Assembly (NCBI GenBank): GCA_002452215.1
Contig: DKCO01000061.1
Location: 1-23,689, forward strand
From: Spirochaetales bacterium UBA6872
Lineage (GTDB): Bacteria; Spirochaetota; Spirochaetia; Sphaerochaetales; Sphaerochaetaceae
Direction of reading: 5' to 3'
Length of the DNA: 23,689 bases
Part shown: piece after piece, positions 8,108 to 15,310 of the stretch
Position numbering within the stretch: the first letter of the stretch is position 1
Layout: every line of letters starts with the position of its first letter
Program-made: the position numbers and the translations under genes
Notes under the pieces: model-generated
What the model was told of the DNA's origin: nothing
The model's input: only the letters and a program-made list of their open reading frames with translations
Database searches by the model: none

Positions 8108-9077
8108 AGTGAGAAAGAATATCCCTCTTTTGCATCTGGTTTAACAATGGTTCTTTTTTTAGATATCGAGCATAGTTCTCTTTGATTATTTTGAAGCAGT
8201 TCGCATTGAAATTGGGTAGGTGAGGAGTTGCATGTGGTGTTACATAAACATTTGGAAGGTCCCATAATGGACTGTTCTTGCTCAGTGGCTCCTCTTCGAA
8301 AACATCAAGCCCAGCTCCTGCTATCTTGCCGTCTCTGAGCGCTTCGATTAGATCTTCTTCTTTGATAATTGCACCTCTGGAAATGTTTATTAGCATTGCT
8401 GACTTTTTCATATGTGAAAAAATCTCTTTGTTTATTATATGGAACGTCTTGTCGTTAAGACTTGTTGCTAATGCAATAAAATCCGATTGTTCCACCAGTG
8501 GTAAGATTGAATCGCCATTCTCGAATGAGTATTTTTTCGCAAGTTCATATTCATCTGATATATTTCGATAACTGTAGGCAATAACATTCATTTTGAATGC
8601 ATTGGCCTTCTCCAGAATTGCTTTTCCAGTGTTTCCGAACCCAATTATTCCAAGAGTGCATCCTTCTAGGCTTCCTGATGTTTTCAAAGGATTCTGGTCC
8701 CATATATGGTTTTGTTGGTTATATATTAATTGTTTGCATTTGTATATATGGTTTAGAAGGAAATAAAAGACGTGTTCCGCGAGTGCATCCGCAGACCTCC
8801 CAGCAGCTCCTGTAATCTTTATATTTTTTGCGAGAATTGATTTTAAATCGACTGAGTCCAAACCTGCGACATTACAGTGTATCCATTGTATTTTGCTATC
8901 TGCGCCATAAAGTATTGGATTGACGTTTGGATTTTTTAATATGGCAATATCAAAAGTGAAATCGAGTATTTGAGACAGACTCTCCCCTGCAAAAACAACT
9001 TTTGCAGGAGAGAAAATCGAATTCAATGCCTTTACGTTATCTGGCGTTTCATCATAGTTTGTTATTATTTTTGACAT
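8106..9077 (-). CDS. D-isomer-specific 2-hydroxyacid dehydrogenase
   Basis: A 323-aa NAD(P)-dependent reductase that interconverts a 2-keto acid and a D-2-hydroxy acid (glyoxylate, hydroxypyruvate or a longer acid). The Rossmann nucleotide site is IIGFGNTGKA (G146-F-G148-N-T-G151). Catalytic residues of the family are in place: R234 in NISRGAII, a Glu in DVFEEEPL (about 262-263) and H282 in VTPHATPH. The catalytic domain at the N terminus is more divergent. GGA about 10 bases before the ATG is the ribosome-binding site, and the start lies 4 bases after the stop of the upstream GHL6 gene, so the two form an operon. With the tartronate-semialdehyde reductase encoded in the facing operon it suggests handling of C3 hydroxyacids (hydroxypyruvate/glycerate), but substrate specificity cannot be read from sequence. 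Confidence 0.9.
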   Translation of the reverse strand: MSKIITNYDETPDNVKALNSIFSPAKVVFAGESLSQILDFTFDIAILKNPNVNPILYGADSKIQWIHCNVAGLDSVDLKSILAKNIKITGAAGRSADALAEHVFYFLLNHIYKCKQLIYNQQNHIWDQNPLKTSGSLEGCTLGIIGFGNTGKAILEKANAFKMNVIAYSYRNISDEYELAKKYSFENGDSILPLVEQSDFIALATSLNDKTFHIINKEIFSHMKKSAMLINISRGAIIKEEDLIEALRDGKIAGAGLDVFEEEPLSKNSPLWDLPNVYVTPHATPHLPNFNANCFKIIKENYARYLKKEPLLNQMQKRDILSH

Positions 9078-9081
9078 AATA

Positions 9082-11094
9082 TCAGTTCCATCTTATTACG
9101 ATTGCTTCATAGTCAACGAGTTTTTCCAAGCTTATTGATATGAAATCGCCTTCCTCTTTGAATTGAAGTTTCTTTTTGGAGACAATTGTAGAAACTTCTT
9201 TTGTTTTTCCTATCTTTTTTATTTTTACATTGATGTCATTTATAGGAACTGGATTAAAATATGATGTCCCAAAATGGCCAGATGTATTTACAAGTTGAAC
9301 CAATGTGAATGCATGGTTTTTCTCATGAGATGAGGTGATTTCGACCATAGGAGATACGTTTTGTGCAAATGGGCTTATTCCGACAATCGATGAAATCAAA
9401 TCCTTCATGAAAAAAAGTGTGTTTTCATATCCTTCCCTGTAATATAGTGTTCCAGGTCTCCATGGTACAAAAAAAGCAGTATTTTGCATGTTTGTGATAA
9501 GGCCATGGTAGTCGTCAATTACTTCTTTGTAATAGCACCTTTCTGGTGGTCCATACATGTGAGGAGGAATAAGGGAGAAGTATCCTTTTGTACCTTCTTC
9601 CAAGATTGCATATTCATAGTCATCGCCAAGCATTAGCACATCGGTTTCTTTCATTGAAGGGAATTTTTCTTCCTCTTCCGCTTTTTTTAGGAACATGGAT
9701 GAAACCATGTCATCTCTGACAGAAGATATTTTCTTTATTCCTAGGACATCCCTGAATGGCATTTCTCGCAAATTGTATTCATCGTCATATATTCCGCAAT
9801 TACCAATAATTATTAGTTTTCCACCTTGTTTAGAGTAAGCTTTTAGCGAGTTTACTAAATTTGATGGTAGCCTTTTGATATTTGGAAGCAATATTGCCTT
9901 ATATTTGCTGAAATCAGAGGTTGTTGATATATCATCTACTAAAGCCTCATCGAATAGGAAATGGCATTCTGTTAATGCTCGTACCCAGCCTCTTTCTTCA
10001 GGAATTGTTTCCCAAATCTTGGATTTTACCAGTAGAATGTCTGCATCTGTTTCAAGATCCGAACAGAATACTTGTTCATTATTCTTATGTAGCGAAAAGA
10101 CTTCTTTGACGGCTTGGTATCCAGTTTTGTCTAAATGATTGTCAAGTCTTCCAATTATGTAATAGTCAAGTCCGCCAAGATTTGCCAATGATTGGTAAAG
10201 TCGTAGTTTTTGCTGTGCACTGGATACCGCAACATGTCTGTAGTAAAATCCAATGAAATCAACAGTACAATTGCTTGCAACTTTTTTGCCATCTATGCCT
10301 CGGATTGTTCTTGTATTCGATGAGCTGCTATACTGGAAAAAGGGTAGGGGCCTTTTGTATTCGGTATTGGATTCGATTCTTGCAAAATCAAAAAGATCTA
10401 CAGCGATGTCTGGGTTTAATGAATGAATGAAATCCGCCATCCTTTTATTTTCTCTTTTTACGATATTCTCTTTGAACAGTAGATATTTGCGATAATTTGG
10501 ATCATTGATGTTTTCATTTTCAGGAATATCAAGGTTGAATTCGTTTTTAAAAAGACGTTTGCAATTGTCACAATGGCATGGTCCATAGTGGTTGTAGCTA
10601 TAGTCGTCTTCTTTGAATCCACCCATGTTAAAGAATACAGCATCAACATTGAACCTCTTTATGACTTCTTCCATTATCTGATAGGCTATTTTCTGTTGAT
10701 ATTCGCTATTTATACATGAATGTACATCACCATTATAGTTGACGATTTTCCCGCCAGATGTGCGGTATGCCCAATCTGGGTGTTTTTCATATATAGGCAA
10801 TCTAATTTTCGAGAAATCCATTCTTGCCATGACTTTTAGATTTGCATCATGGCATTTCTTGATTATAAGATCCAAAGAATCGCCTAAAAGATATGGGTTT
10901 GTTGTCTCATCTGCAATAGATGTTGTATAAGATGCAATTATACCTGCAACGTTGATCATTGCAATTGTTGCCCCAAACGATTTCATTTCATCGACATATT
11001 TTTCTGCATTGATATCCATCATATCGACTTCCCGCAAGTTTGTTTGGATATTTCTCCATGGGTAGTTCGACCACCATTTGTTGTTTGTAGACAT
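9082..11094 (-). CDS. GHL6-type glycoside-hydrolase-like protein with beta-galactosidase trimerisation-like domain
   Basis: This 670-aa protein resembles the hypothetical glycosyl hydrolase 6 family (GHL6, PF14871) in its N-terminal TIM-barrel half. Features: NIQTNLREVDMMDINAEKYV at about 15-34, MARMDFSKI near 89-97, the strand DAVFFNMGG at 151-159, and a CHCDNC cluster (C173, C175, C178) that could bind a metal. The middle part (about 350-450, ending in KQGGKLIIIGNCG) looks like the beta-galactosidase trimerisation domain (PF08532), followed by a C-terminal beta-rich domain. There is no signal peptide, so it is cytosolic. AAGGAG 6 bases before the ATG fixes the start. It is probably a glycosidase acting on an imported oligosaccharide delivered by the divergently encoded ABC system. 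The exact reaction and catalytic acids are unassigned. Confidence 0.75.
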   Translation of the reverse strand: MSTNNKWWSNYPWRNIQTNLREVDMMDINAEKYVDEMKSFGATIAMINVAGIIASYTTSIADETTNPYLLGDSLDLIIKKCHDANLKVMARMDFSKIRLPIYEKHPDWAYRTSGGKIVNYNGDVHSCINSEYQQKIAYQIMEEVIKRFNVDAVFFNMGGFKEDDYSYNHYGPCHCDNCKRLFKNEFNLDIPENENINDPNYRKYLLFKENIVKRENKRMADFIHSLNPDIAVDLFDFARIESNTEYKRPLPFFQYSSSSNTRTIRGIDGKKVASNCTVDFIGFYYRHVAVSSAQQKLRLYQSLANLGGLDYYIIGRLDNHLDKTGYQAVKEVFSLHKNNEQVFCSDLETDADILLVKSKIWETIPEERGWVRALTECHFLFDEALVDDISTTSDFSKYKAILLPNIKRLPSNLVNSLKAYSKQGGKLIIIGNCGIYDDEYNLREMPFRDVLGIKKISSVRDDMVSSMFLKKAEEEEKFPSMKETDVLMLGDDYEYAILEEGTKGYFSLIPPHMYGPPERCYYKEVIDDYHGLITNMQNTAFFVPWRPGTLYYREGYENTLFFMKDLISSIVGISPFAQNVSPMVEITSSHEKNHAFTLVQLVNTSGHFGTSYFNPVPINDINVKIKKIGKTKEVSTIVSKKKLQFKEEGDFISISLEKLVDYEAIVIRWN

Positions 11095-11109
11095 ATGTTC
11101 TCCTTAATT

Positions 11110-11124
11110 ATTGGTATGACCAAT
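11110..11124. promoter_or_regulatory. Candidate GntR (PdhR/LldR-like) operator, leftward arm
   Basis: ATTGGTATGACCAAT is a perfect 6+6 palindrome with a 3-base centre. It matches the TTGGTnnnACCAA pattern bound by GntR/FadR-subfamily regulators such as PdhR and LldR. It lies 16 bases before the GHL6 start codon, where it would cover the transcription start or leader. The natural partner is the GntR/FCD protein encoded at 14560. Confidence 0.6.
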
Positions 11125-11174
11125 ATACTAATATGGTTTTAAAAAAAAAGAAAGAAAAAGTTTATCGATTATGT

Positions 11175-11277
11175 CATGATTATATAAAATGAGAGATTTA
11201 GTATCTGCATTGTTATTTAATTGCTTTATATATAGCAAGATATACTAATATTTGGCATGATATATAAAACTGAGAGA
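11175..11277. repeat. Imperfect direct repeats in the divergent promoter region
   Basis: A 22-base unit occurs at 11175-11196 (CATGATTATATAAAATGAGA...) and 11256-11277 (CATGATATATAAAACTGAGA...), differing by one deletion and one insertion. Between them TTGCT/AGCAA forms a small inverted repeat (11221-11238). ATATACTAATAT also occurs twice, near 11124-11134 and 11240-11250. The region is very AT-rich, so part of this may be chance. It could hold binding sites for an activator shared by both arms. Confidence 0.35.
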
Positions 11278-11312
11278 AGATATTTTTTCGAATTTATCTC
11301 AAAATTTTTTGC

Positions 11313-11340
11313 TTGACATCTTACATTAATGAATTACCAT
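11313..11340 (+). promoter_or_regulatory. Sigma-70-type promoter of the ABC transporter operon
   Basis: A perfect -35 TTGACA (11313-11318) is followed after 16 bases by TACCAT (11335-11340), which keeps T1, A2 and T6 of the -10 consensus. Transcription would start near 11347, just in front of the CCAAT-type dyad at 11349. A TATAAC at 11340 also exists, but its 21-base spacing is too long. Confidence 0.55.
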
Positions 11341-11348
11341 ATAACAAA

Positions 11349-11371
11349 ATTGGTCTAGAGGTTAGTCCAAT
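11349..11371. promoter_or_regulatory. Second candidate GntR site, rightward arm
   Basis: ATTGGTCTA (11349-11357) and TAGTCCAAT (11363-11371) form an inverted pair with half-sites ATTGG/CCAAT, resembling the perfect operator at 11110 but with wider spacing. It directly follows the predicted -10 and precedes AAGGTGG, the ribosome-binding site of the first permease. Binding here would block the rightward operon. It is weaker than the left site because the central TGGTnnnACCA spacing is not kept. Confidence 0.35.
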
Positions 11372-11388
11372 ATTAAGGTGGTAAGTAC

Positions 11389-12288
11389 ATGAGAAAAAAT
11401 GCTTCTAAATTCAGAAAGAATTGTGGTGAAAGCAAATATATAGGCCTATTGTTGATTTTGCCTTGGATTATTGGCTTTATATGCTTCAAAGCGGTGCCTT
11501 TGTTTTTATCTTTCATTTTTTCGTTTACAAAATATAACGTAATATCCTCGCCTAGCTTCATTGGATTAGAAAATTATGAAAGCATGATTTGCGATCCAAA
11601 TTTCTGGGATGCGGCAAGGGTGAATGTTGAATATGTTTTAATGACTGTTCCAATGAGGTTGTTTTTTGCCTTGTTTATTGCTTACATTTTAACGTCTAGA
11701 GTGAAAGGTATTGGTTTATTCAGAGCTGTTTATTATATACCATCGCTTATGGGCGGAAATGTTGCAATTGCTATTTTATGGCGTTTTCTATTCTTAAAGG
11801 AAGGATTGATCAATTCCTTATTATCAAGTGTTGGACTGGGGCCCTTTGCTTTTCTCTCTGGGGATTTTTCTTCTCTCTTTATCGTGAGCTTTCTTCATGT
11901 TTGGCAATTTGGTGCAACAATGGTTGTCTTTTTGGCTGCACTTAAGGGTGTTCCTGCATCATTTTCGGAGGCAGCGATTGTTGATGGCGCTTCGAGATTT
12001 CGAATTTTCTTCAATGTGACTTTGCCATACATCTCTCCTGTTATTTTCTTCAACTTAATGACTAATATGGTTACTGCTTTTCAGGAGTTCAATTCGCCTT
12101 TCATGGTGACGAATGGAGGGCCTGGCAATGCGACTACGCTTATGAGCCTTCTTATATATAACAATGCATTCAAGTTTCTCAAAATGGGATATGCAAGTGC
12201 ACTGTCTGTTGTTTTGTTTATCGCGATTGTTGTTGTTACATTGATTTTATTCAAGACCTCCCAAAAATGGGTAAATTACATGGATTAA
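11389..12288 (+). CDS. ABC sugar transporter permease, UgpA/MalF type
   Basis: A 299-aa integral membrane protein of the carbohydrate-uptake-1 (CUT1) ABC family. Six hydrophobic segments are visible, starting at about residues 15-40. The cytoplasmic EAA loop, which docks the ATPase, is EAAIVDGASRFRIFFNVTLPYISPVI at about 191-216. AAGGTGG (11375-11381) gives the start. It opens the rightward operon (permease, permease, binding protein, gntR, garR). No ATPase gene is in the cluster, so a shared MsmX/UgpC-like ATPase elsewhere must power it. Substrate is probably an oligosaccharide or glycoside; it is not identifiable from sequence. Confidence 0.92.
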   Translation: MRKNASKFRKNCGESKYIGLLLILPWIIGFICFKAVPLFLSFIFSFTKYNVISSPSFIGLENYESMICDPNFWDAARVNVEYVLMTVPMRLFFALFIAYILTSRVKGIGLFRAVYYIPSLMGGNVAIAILWRFLFLKEGLINSLLSSVGLGPFAFLSGDFSSLFIVSFLHVWQFGATMVVFLAALKGVPASFSEAAIVDGASRFRIFFNVTLPYISPVIFFNLMTNMVTAFQEFNSPFMVTNGGPGNATTLMSLLIYNNAFKFLKMGYASALSVVLFIAIVVVTLILFKTSQKWVNYMD

Positions 12289-12300
12289 GGGAAATGCATT

Positions 12301-13140
12301 ATGAAGAAAACTGTATCTATTGTTTTTTTGTATTTGTTTTTGATAGTTGTTGGTATTGTTATTATCTATCCGTTTTGTTGGATGATTGGAGCATCATTCA
12401 ATGATACGTATTCCTTGCAAGCAAATTTGAGTATTTTCCCAGAAAATCCATCTCTTAATGGATATTTGAATGGCTGGAAAGGTGCTGGAATACATACATT
12501 TGGGACATATTTCAAAAATACATATGTATATGTTGTGCTAAAGGTTATTTTCACAGTGATTTCCTCTGTGATAACAGCATATGGTTTTTCAAGATTCCAA
12601 TTTCCGTTTAAAAAACCGTTTTTCTCGATTTTGATAGGTACGCTTCTTTTTCCAAGTGTAGTTGTCATAGTCCCTGTTTATATTATTTTCGCAAAGATCG
12701 GTTGGGTCGATACATATGCACCGATGCTGGTTCCCGCTCTTTTTGCGAGTGAAACATATTTTATATATCTGCTTATACAGTTTTTCAGATCTATTCCAAG
12801 AGATATGGATGAAGCTGCGATGATAGATGGTTGTGGGCCTGTTCGAAGACTTAATAAAATACTTTTGCCCATGTTGAAATCTCCAATTATTACAGTCATC
12901 CTGTTTCAATTTATTTGGACTGGAAATGATTTCTTGTACCCAATGATATTTATATCGTCAGAAGAAAAGTTTCCAGTGTCTGTTGGACTGAAGCTCTTTA
13001 TGGACAACTCTGGTGCTTTGATTTCTTGGTCAAATATTTTTGCTATGTCCGTTTTGGCGATAATGCCTCCTCTGATTGTGTTCTTATTTGCTCAACGGGC
13101 TTTTGTTGAGGGTATTTCAACATCCGGGTTAAAAGGATGA
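12301..13140 (+). CDS. ABC sugar transporter permease, UgpE/MalG type
   Basis: A 279-aa second permease of the CUT1 transporter, partner of the preceding gene. An N-terminal hydrophobic segment (about 6-27) is followed by the periplasmic stretch typical of MalG-type subunits (SFNDTYSLQ...FPENPSLNGYLNGWK). The EAA loop is DEAAMIDGCGPVRRLNKILLPMLKSPI at about 170-196. The C terminus ends FAQRAFVEGISTSGLKG, the family's usual ...QRxFVxGxxxGAxKG ending. AAGGGA about 9 bases upstream serves as ribosome-binding site; the gap from the first permease is 12 bases. Confidence 0.93.
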   Translation: MKKTVSIVFLYLFLIVVGIVIIYPFCWMIGASFNDTYSLQANLSIFPENPSLNGYLNGWKGAGIHTFGTYFKNTYVYVVLKVIFTVISSVITAYGFSRFQFPFKKPFFSILIGTLLFPSVVVIVPVYIIFAKIGWVDTYAPMLVPALFASETYFIYLLIQFFRSIPRDMDEAAMIDGCGPVRRLNKILLPMLKSPIITVILFQFIWTGNDFLYPMIFISSEEKFPVSVGLKLFMDNSGALISWSNIFAMSVLAIMPPLIVFLFAQRAFVEGISTSGLKG

Positions 13141-13154
13141 AAAAGGAGATAAAA

Positions 13155-14498
13155 ATGAAGAAGATTTGTTTGGTTTTAGCCATGGTTTTGGCTATTGCAT
13201 TGTTTCCTGTCTTTGCAAATGGAGAGAAAGAGGCAGATGCATCAAATGGTGTTGCTAATATCTCATTCATGTGGTGGGGAAATGAAACAAGGAATGCTGC
13301 TACTATAAAAGCAGCAGAGGATTTTATGAAAGAAAATCCTAGTGTTAAAGTTACTCCGATGCCTAATCCTTTCAATGGCTATCATGATAAAATTCTTGTC
13401 CAGCTGGCAAATGGTACTGTTGCAGATATTTTCTGCTATAGCACAGAGTGGATGACAGAAGTAGGATTCGAGGATAATTGTCCGCTTCTGGATTTGAATA
13501 CCGTGTCAGAATATATTGATTTTTCAGGCATCGATGAAAATCTTTTGAAAGGTGGTATGGCAAATGGAAGATTGCTTGGAGTTCCAACAGCAATCAGTGG
13601 ACAAACTATTTCTTTCTATAAAAATGCAATCGATGCATATGTTAAGAAGAGTGGTGACAAATGGCCTGCAGTAGAAGGAGAAAGCTGGACATTCGATGAT
13701 TTCTTGGCTTATGGAAAGAAGTTCCATGATGTAATGGGTGAAAACTATTATTTCTTGGATTTTGGAGGAGATTGGAATGGCTTTGATAGCGTTTTCACAT
13801 GGATTCTTAGCGAAATCTGTAATAGTTCTTATATAGATGAAAAGTGCGAAATAAGATTTACAGAAAAAGATCTTGAAAAGACTTTCGATATCCTATTGGA
13901 GATGACAGAAGATGGAGTGTTGCCAAGCGTTGATTTCCAGACTGAAATCTTCTCTGGAGTATCTTCTCGAGATGCATATTTGGCAAATGGCCAGATGGGT
14001 AGCGTGTTCCATTGGACAAGCAATATCCAGGAGAATTCCGTAAAATCAAATAGTGAATTAGTTACAGCAGCTTATCCAATTCTTGGTAGAGAAGAGAATG
14101 ATGGCATCTTTGTCCGTCCTGCGCAATTTTGGTCTATCTCAGCAAAATCAAAAAACAAAGTAGCAGCTGCACAGCTTATGAATTATATTTTGAATTCACC
14201 TACTGCAGCATCGGATTTGGCATTGGAAAGAGGTGTGCCTCAAACCAAAATCGGAAGAGAGACTTTAGCAAAAGAAGGACTTTTGTCTGGAACAATTGCA
14301 AATGCTACTGATTATTTGATTGAAGAAGCGGATGCAAGTTACAATTGGTTTGTTCGTATTCCTGAGGTCTTGAATGAAATCAACCAAACATGGGCAGATG
14401 TTTTGCATTCAAAAATCACCGCTCAAAAGGGAGCAGAAAAGTTATACGAAAATCTTCAAAAAATTGTTGGAAACATGAGAAAAGACTATAATATTTAA
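13155..14498 (+). CDS. ABC sugar transporter solute-binding protein
   Basis: A 447-aa extracellular solute-binding protein family 1 member that delivers the sugar to the two permeases. The ATG at 13137 overlaps the permease stop, but the ATG at 13155 is preceded by AAAAGGAG at proper spacing and starts a clean signal peptide (MKKICLVLAMVLAIALFPVFA, cleavage before NG). No lipobox cysteine follows. Typical features are ISFMWWGNETRN at about 36-47, VKVTPMPNPFNGYHDKILVQLANGTVADIF at about 67-96, GVPTAISGQTISFYKN near 143-158 and many aromatic residues suited to sugar stacking. The pairing with a cytosolic GHL6 protein suggests that an intact glycoside or oligosaccharide is imported. A hairpin follows at 14511. 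Confidence 0.92.
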   Translation: MKKICLVLAMVLAIALFPVFANGEKEADASNGVANISFMWWGNETRNAATIKAAEDFMKENPSVKVTPMPNPFNGYHDKILVQLANGTVADIFCYSTEWMTEVGFEDNCPLLDLNTVSEYIDFSGIDENLLKGGMANGRLLGVPTAISGQTISFYKNAIDAYVKKSGDKWPAVEGESWTFDDFLAYGKKFHDVMGENYYFLDFGGDWNGFDSVFTWILSEICNSSYIDEKCEIRFTEKDLEKTFDILLEMTEDGVLPSVDFQTEIFSGVSSRDAYLANGQMGSVFHWTSNIQENSVKSNSELVTAAYPILGREENDGIFVRPAQFWSISAKSKNKVAAAQLMNYILNSPTAASDLALERGVPQTKIGRETLAKEGLLSGTIANATDYLIEEADASYNWFVRIPEVLNEINQTWADVLHSKITAQKGAEKLYENLQKIVGNMRKDYNI

Positions 14499-14510
14499 TA
14501 AAAAGGTATG

Positions 14511-14540
14511 ATATGGCTTGCATTTTCATGCAAGTCATAT
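14511..14540 (+). terminator. Hairpin after the binding-protein gene
   Basis: ATATGGCTTGCAT (14511-14523) pairs with ATGCAAGTCATAT (14528-14540) over 13 positions with one G-T wobble and a TTTC loop. Only a short T run follows, so full termination is doubtful. It may stabilise the 3' end of the binding-protein mRNA and reduce read-through into gntR, whose AGGAG begins 11 bases later. Confidence 0.6.
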
Positions 14541-14559
14541 TTTACGAGAGAGGAGTTGT

Positions 14560-15294
14560 ATGTATCCAATTAAGCAGAATAAAATTTATGAAATCATAAT
14601 GGAAGAAATTACAAATATTATTGGTGAATCTAATCTGAAGCCTGGTGATAAGCTTCCATCTGAGCGAGATATTGCAACTCTTTTATCTGTCAGTAGAGCT
14701 TCAGTTAGACAGGCTATTTCTGCTTTGATCTCCAAAGGGATCTTGATTTCAAAGCAAGGTGATGGCACCTATGTTGCTGACACGTGTTCTGATAATGGAA
14801 AAAACATTGTAGAGGAAATAAGCTTGTCTCTTGCTTCTGAACAGGTTTCTCCTGTAGAGATAATTGAAGCGCGACGCATTGTAGAATGTGAGATTGCAAG
14901 ACTTTGTGCATTGCGCGCAAATCATGAGATTCGAGAGAAACTTGTGAATGTAATCAACAAATTTGATTCATATGATCCTAAAAAAGGTTCTTTGAAGAAT
15001 CTTGTAAATGAATTGCATCTCACAATTGCAGAAGGATCTAACAATCGGGTTTTGATTCTGATGATGAAGACAATATTGAGATTGATGACAGGAAATATGT
15101 GGCATTTGTCTAGAAGTATTCGTCCATACAATTTCGAGTATTCATTTGAATATCATGCTATGCAGCAAAAGGAGATTGTTAATGCAATTCTGTCTAAGAA
15201 TCCAGATGAGGCAGAAAAAGCAATGGAGCGCTTCTTGGATAACATTGGAGATGAAATGAGGCTTGTCTTCAATGATGAGAAATCACGAAAATAA
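14560..15294 (+). CDS. GntR-family transcriptional regulator, FadR/FCD subfamily
   Basis: The ATG at 14560 follows AGGAG at 14551; the TTG at 14518 falls within the hairpin and is rejected. 244 aa. The N-terminal winged helix (about 6-72) contains LKPGDKLPSERDIATLLSVSRASVRQAISALISKGIL, the GntR signature. The C-terminal helical FCD domain binds a small-molecule effector, typically a carboxylic acid, often next to a metal. Aligned by eye, the four usual metal ligands are partly lost: the Asp of DxxxH is V149 (H153 kept), the EH histidine is kept (H199), and the final His of the last helix is F225. The likely operators are ATTGGTATGACCAAT at 11110 and the dyad at 11349, which would give control of both divergent arms. 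A metal-independent effector site is an inference. Confidence 0.92.
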   Translation: MYPIKQNKIYEIIMEEITNIIGESNLKPGDKLPSERDIATLLSVSRASVRQAISALISKGILISKQGDGTYVADTCSDNGKNIVEEISLSLASEQVSPVEIIEARRIVECEIARLCALRANHEIREKLVNVINKFDSYDPKKGSLKNLVNELHLTIAEGSNNRVLILMMKTILRLMTGNMWHLSRSIRPYNFEYSFEYHAMQQKEIVNAILSKNPDEAEKAMERFLDNIGDEMRLVFNDEKSRK

Positions 15295-15310
15295 TAAAGA
15301 AGGAAATGAT

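Noticed and set aside
12589..12909. - strand frames within the second ABC permease
   Set aside because: Shadows; the + strand frame has EAA loop and membrane helices.
14518..14559. TTG start for the GntR regulator
   Set aside because: It falls in the hairpin; AGGAG plus ATG at 14560 is far better.
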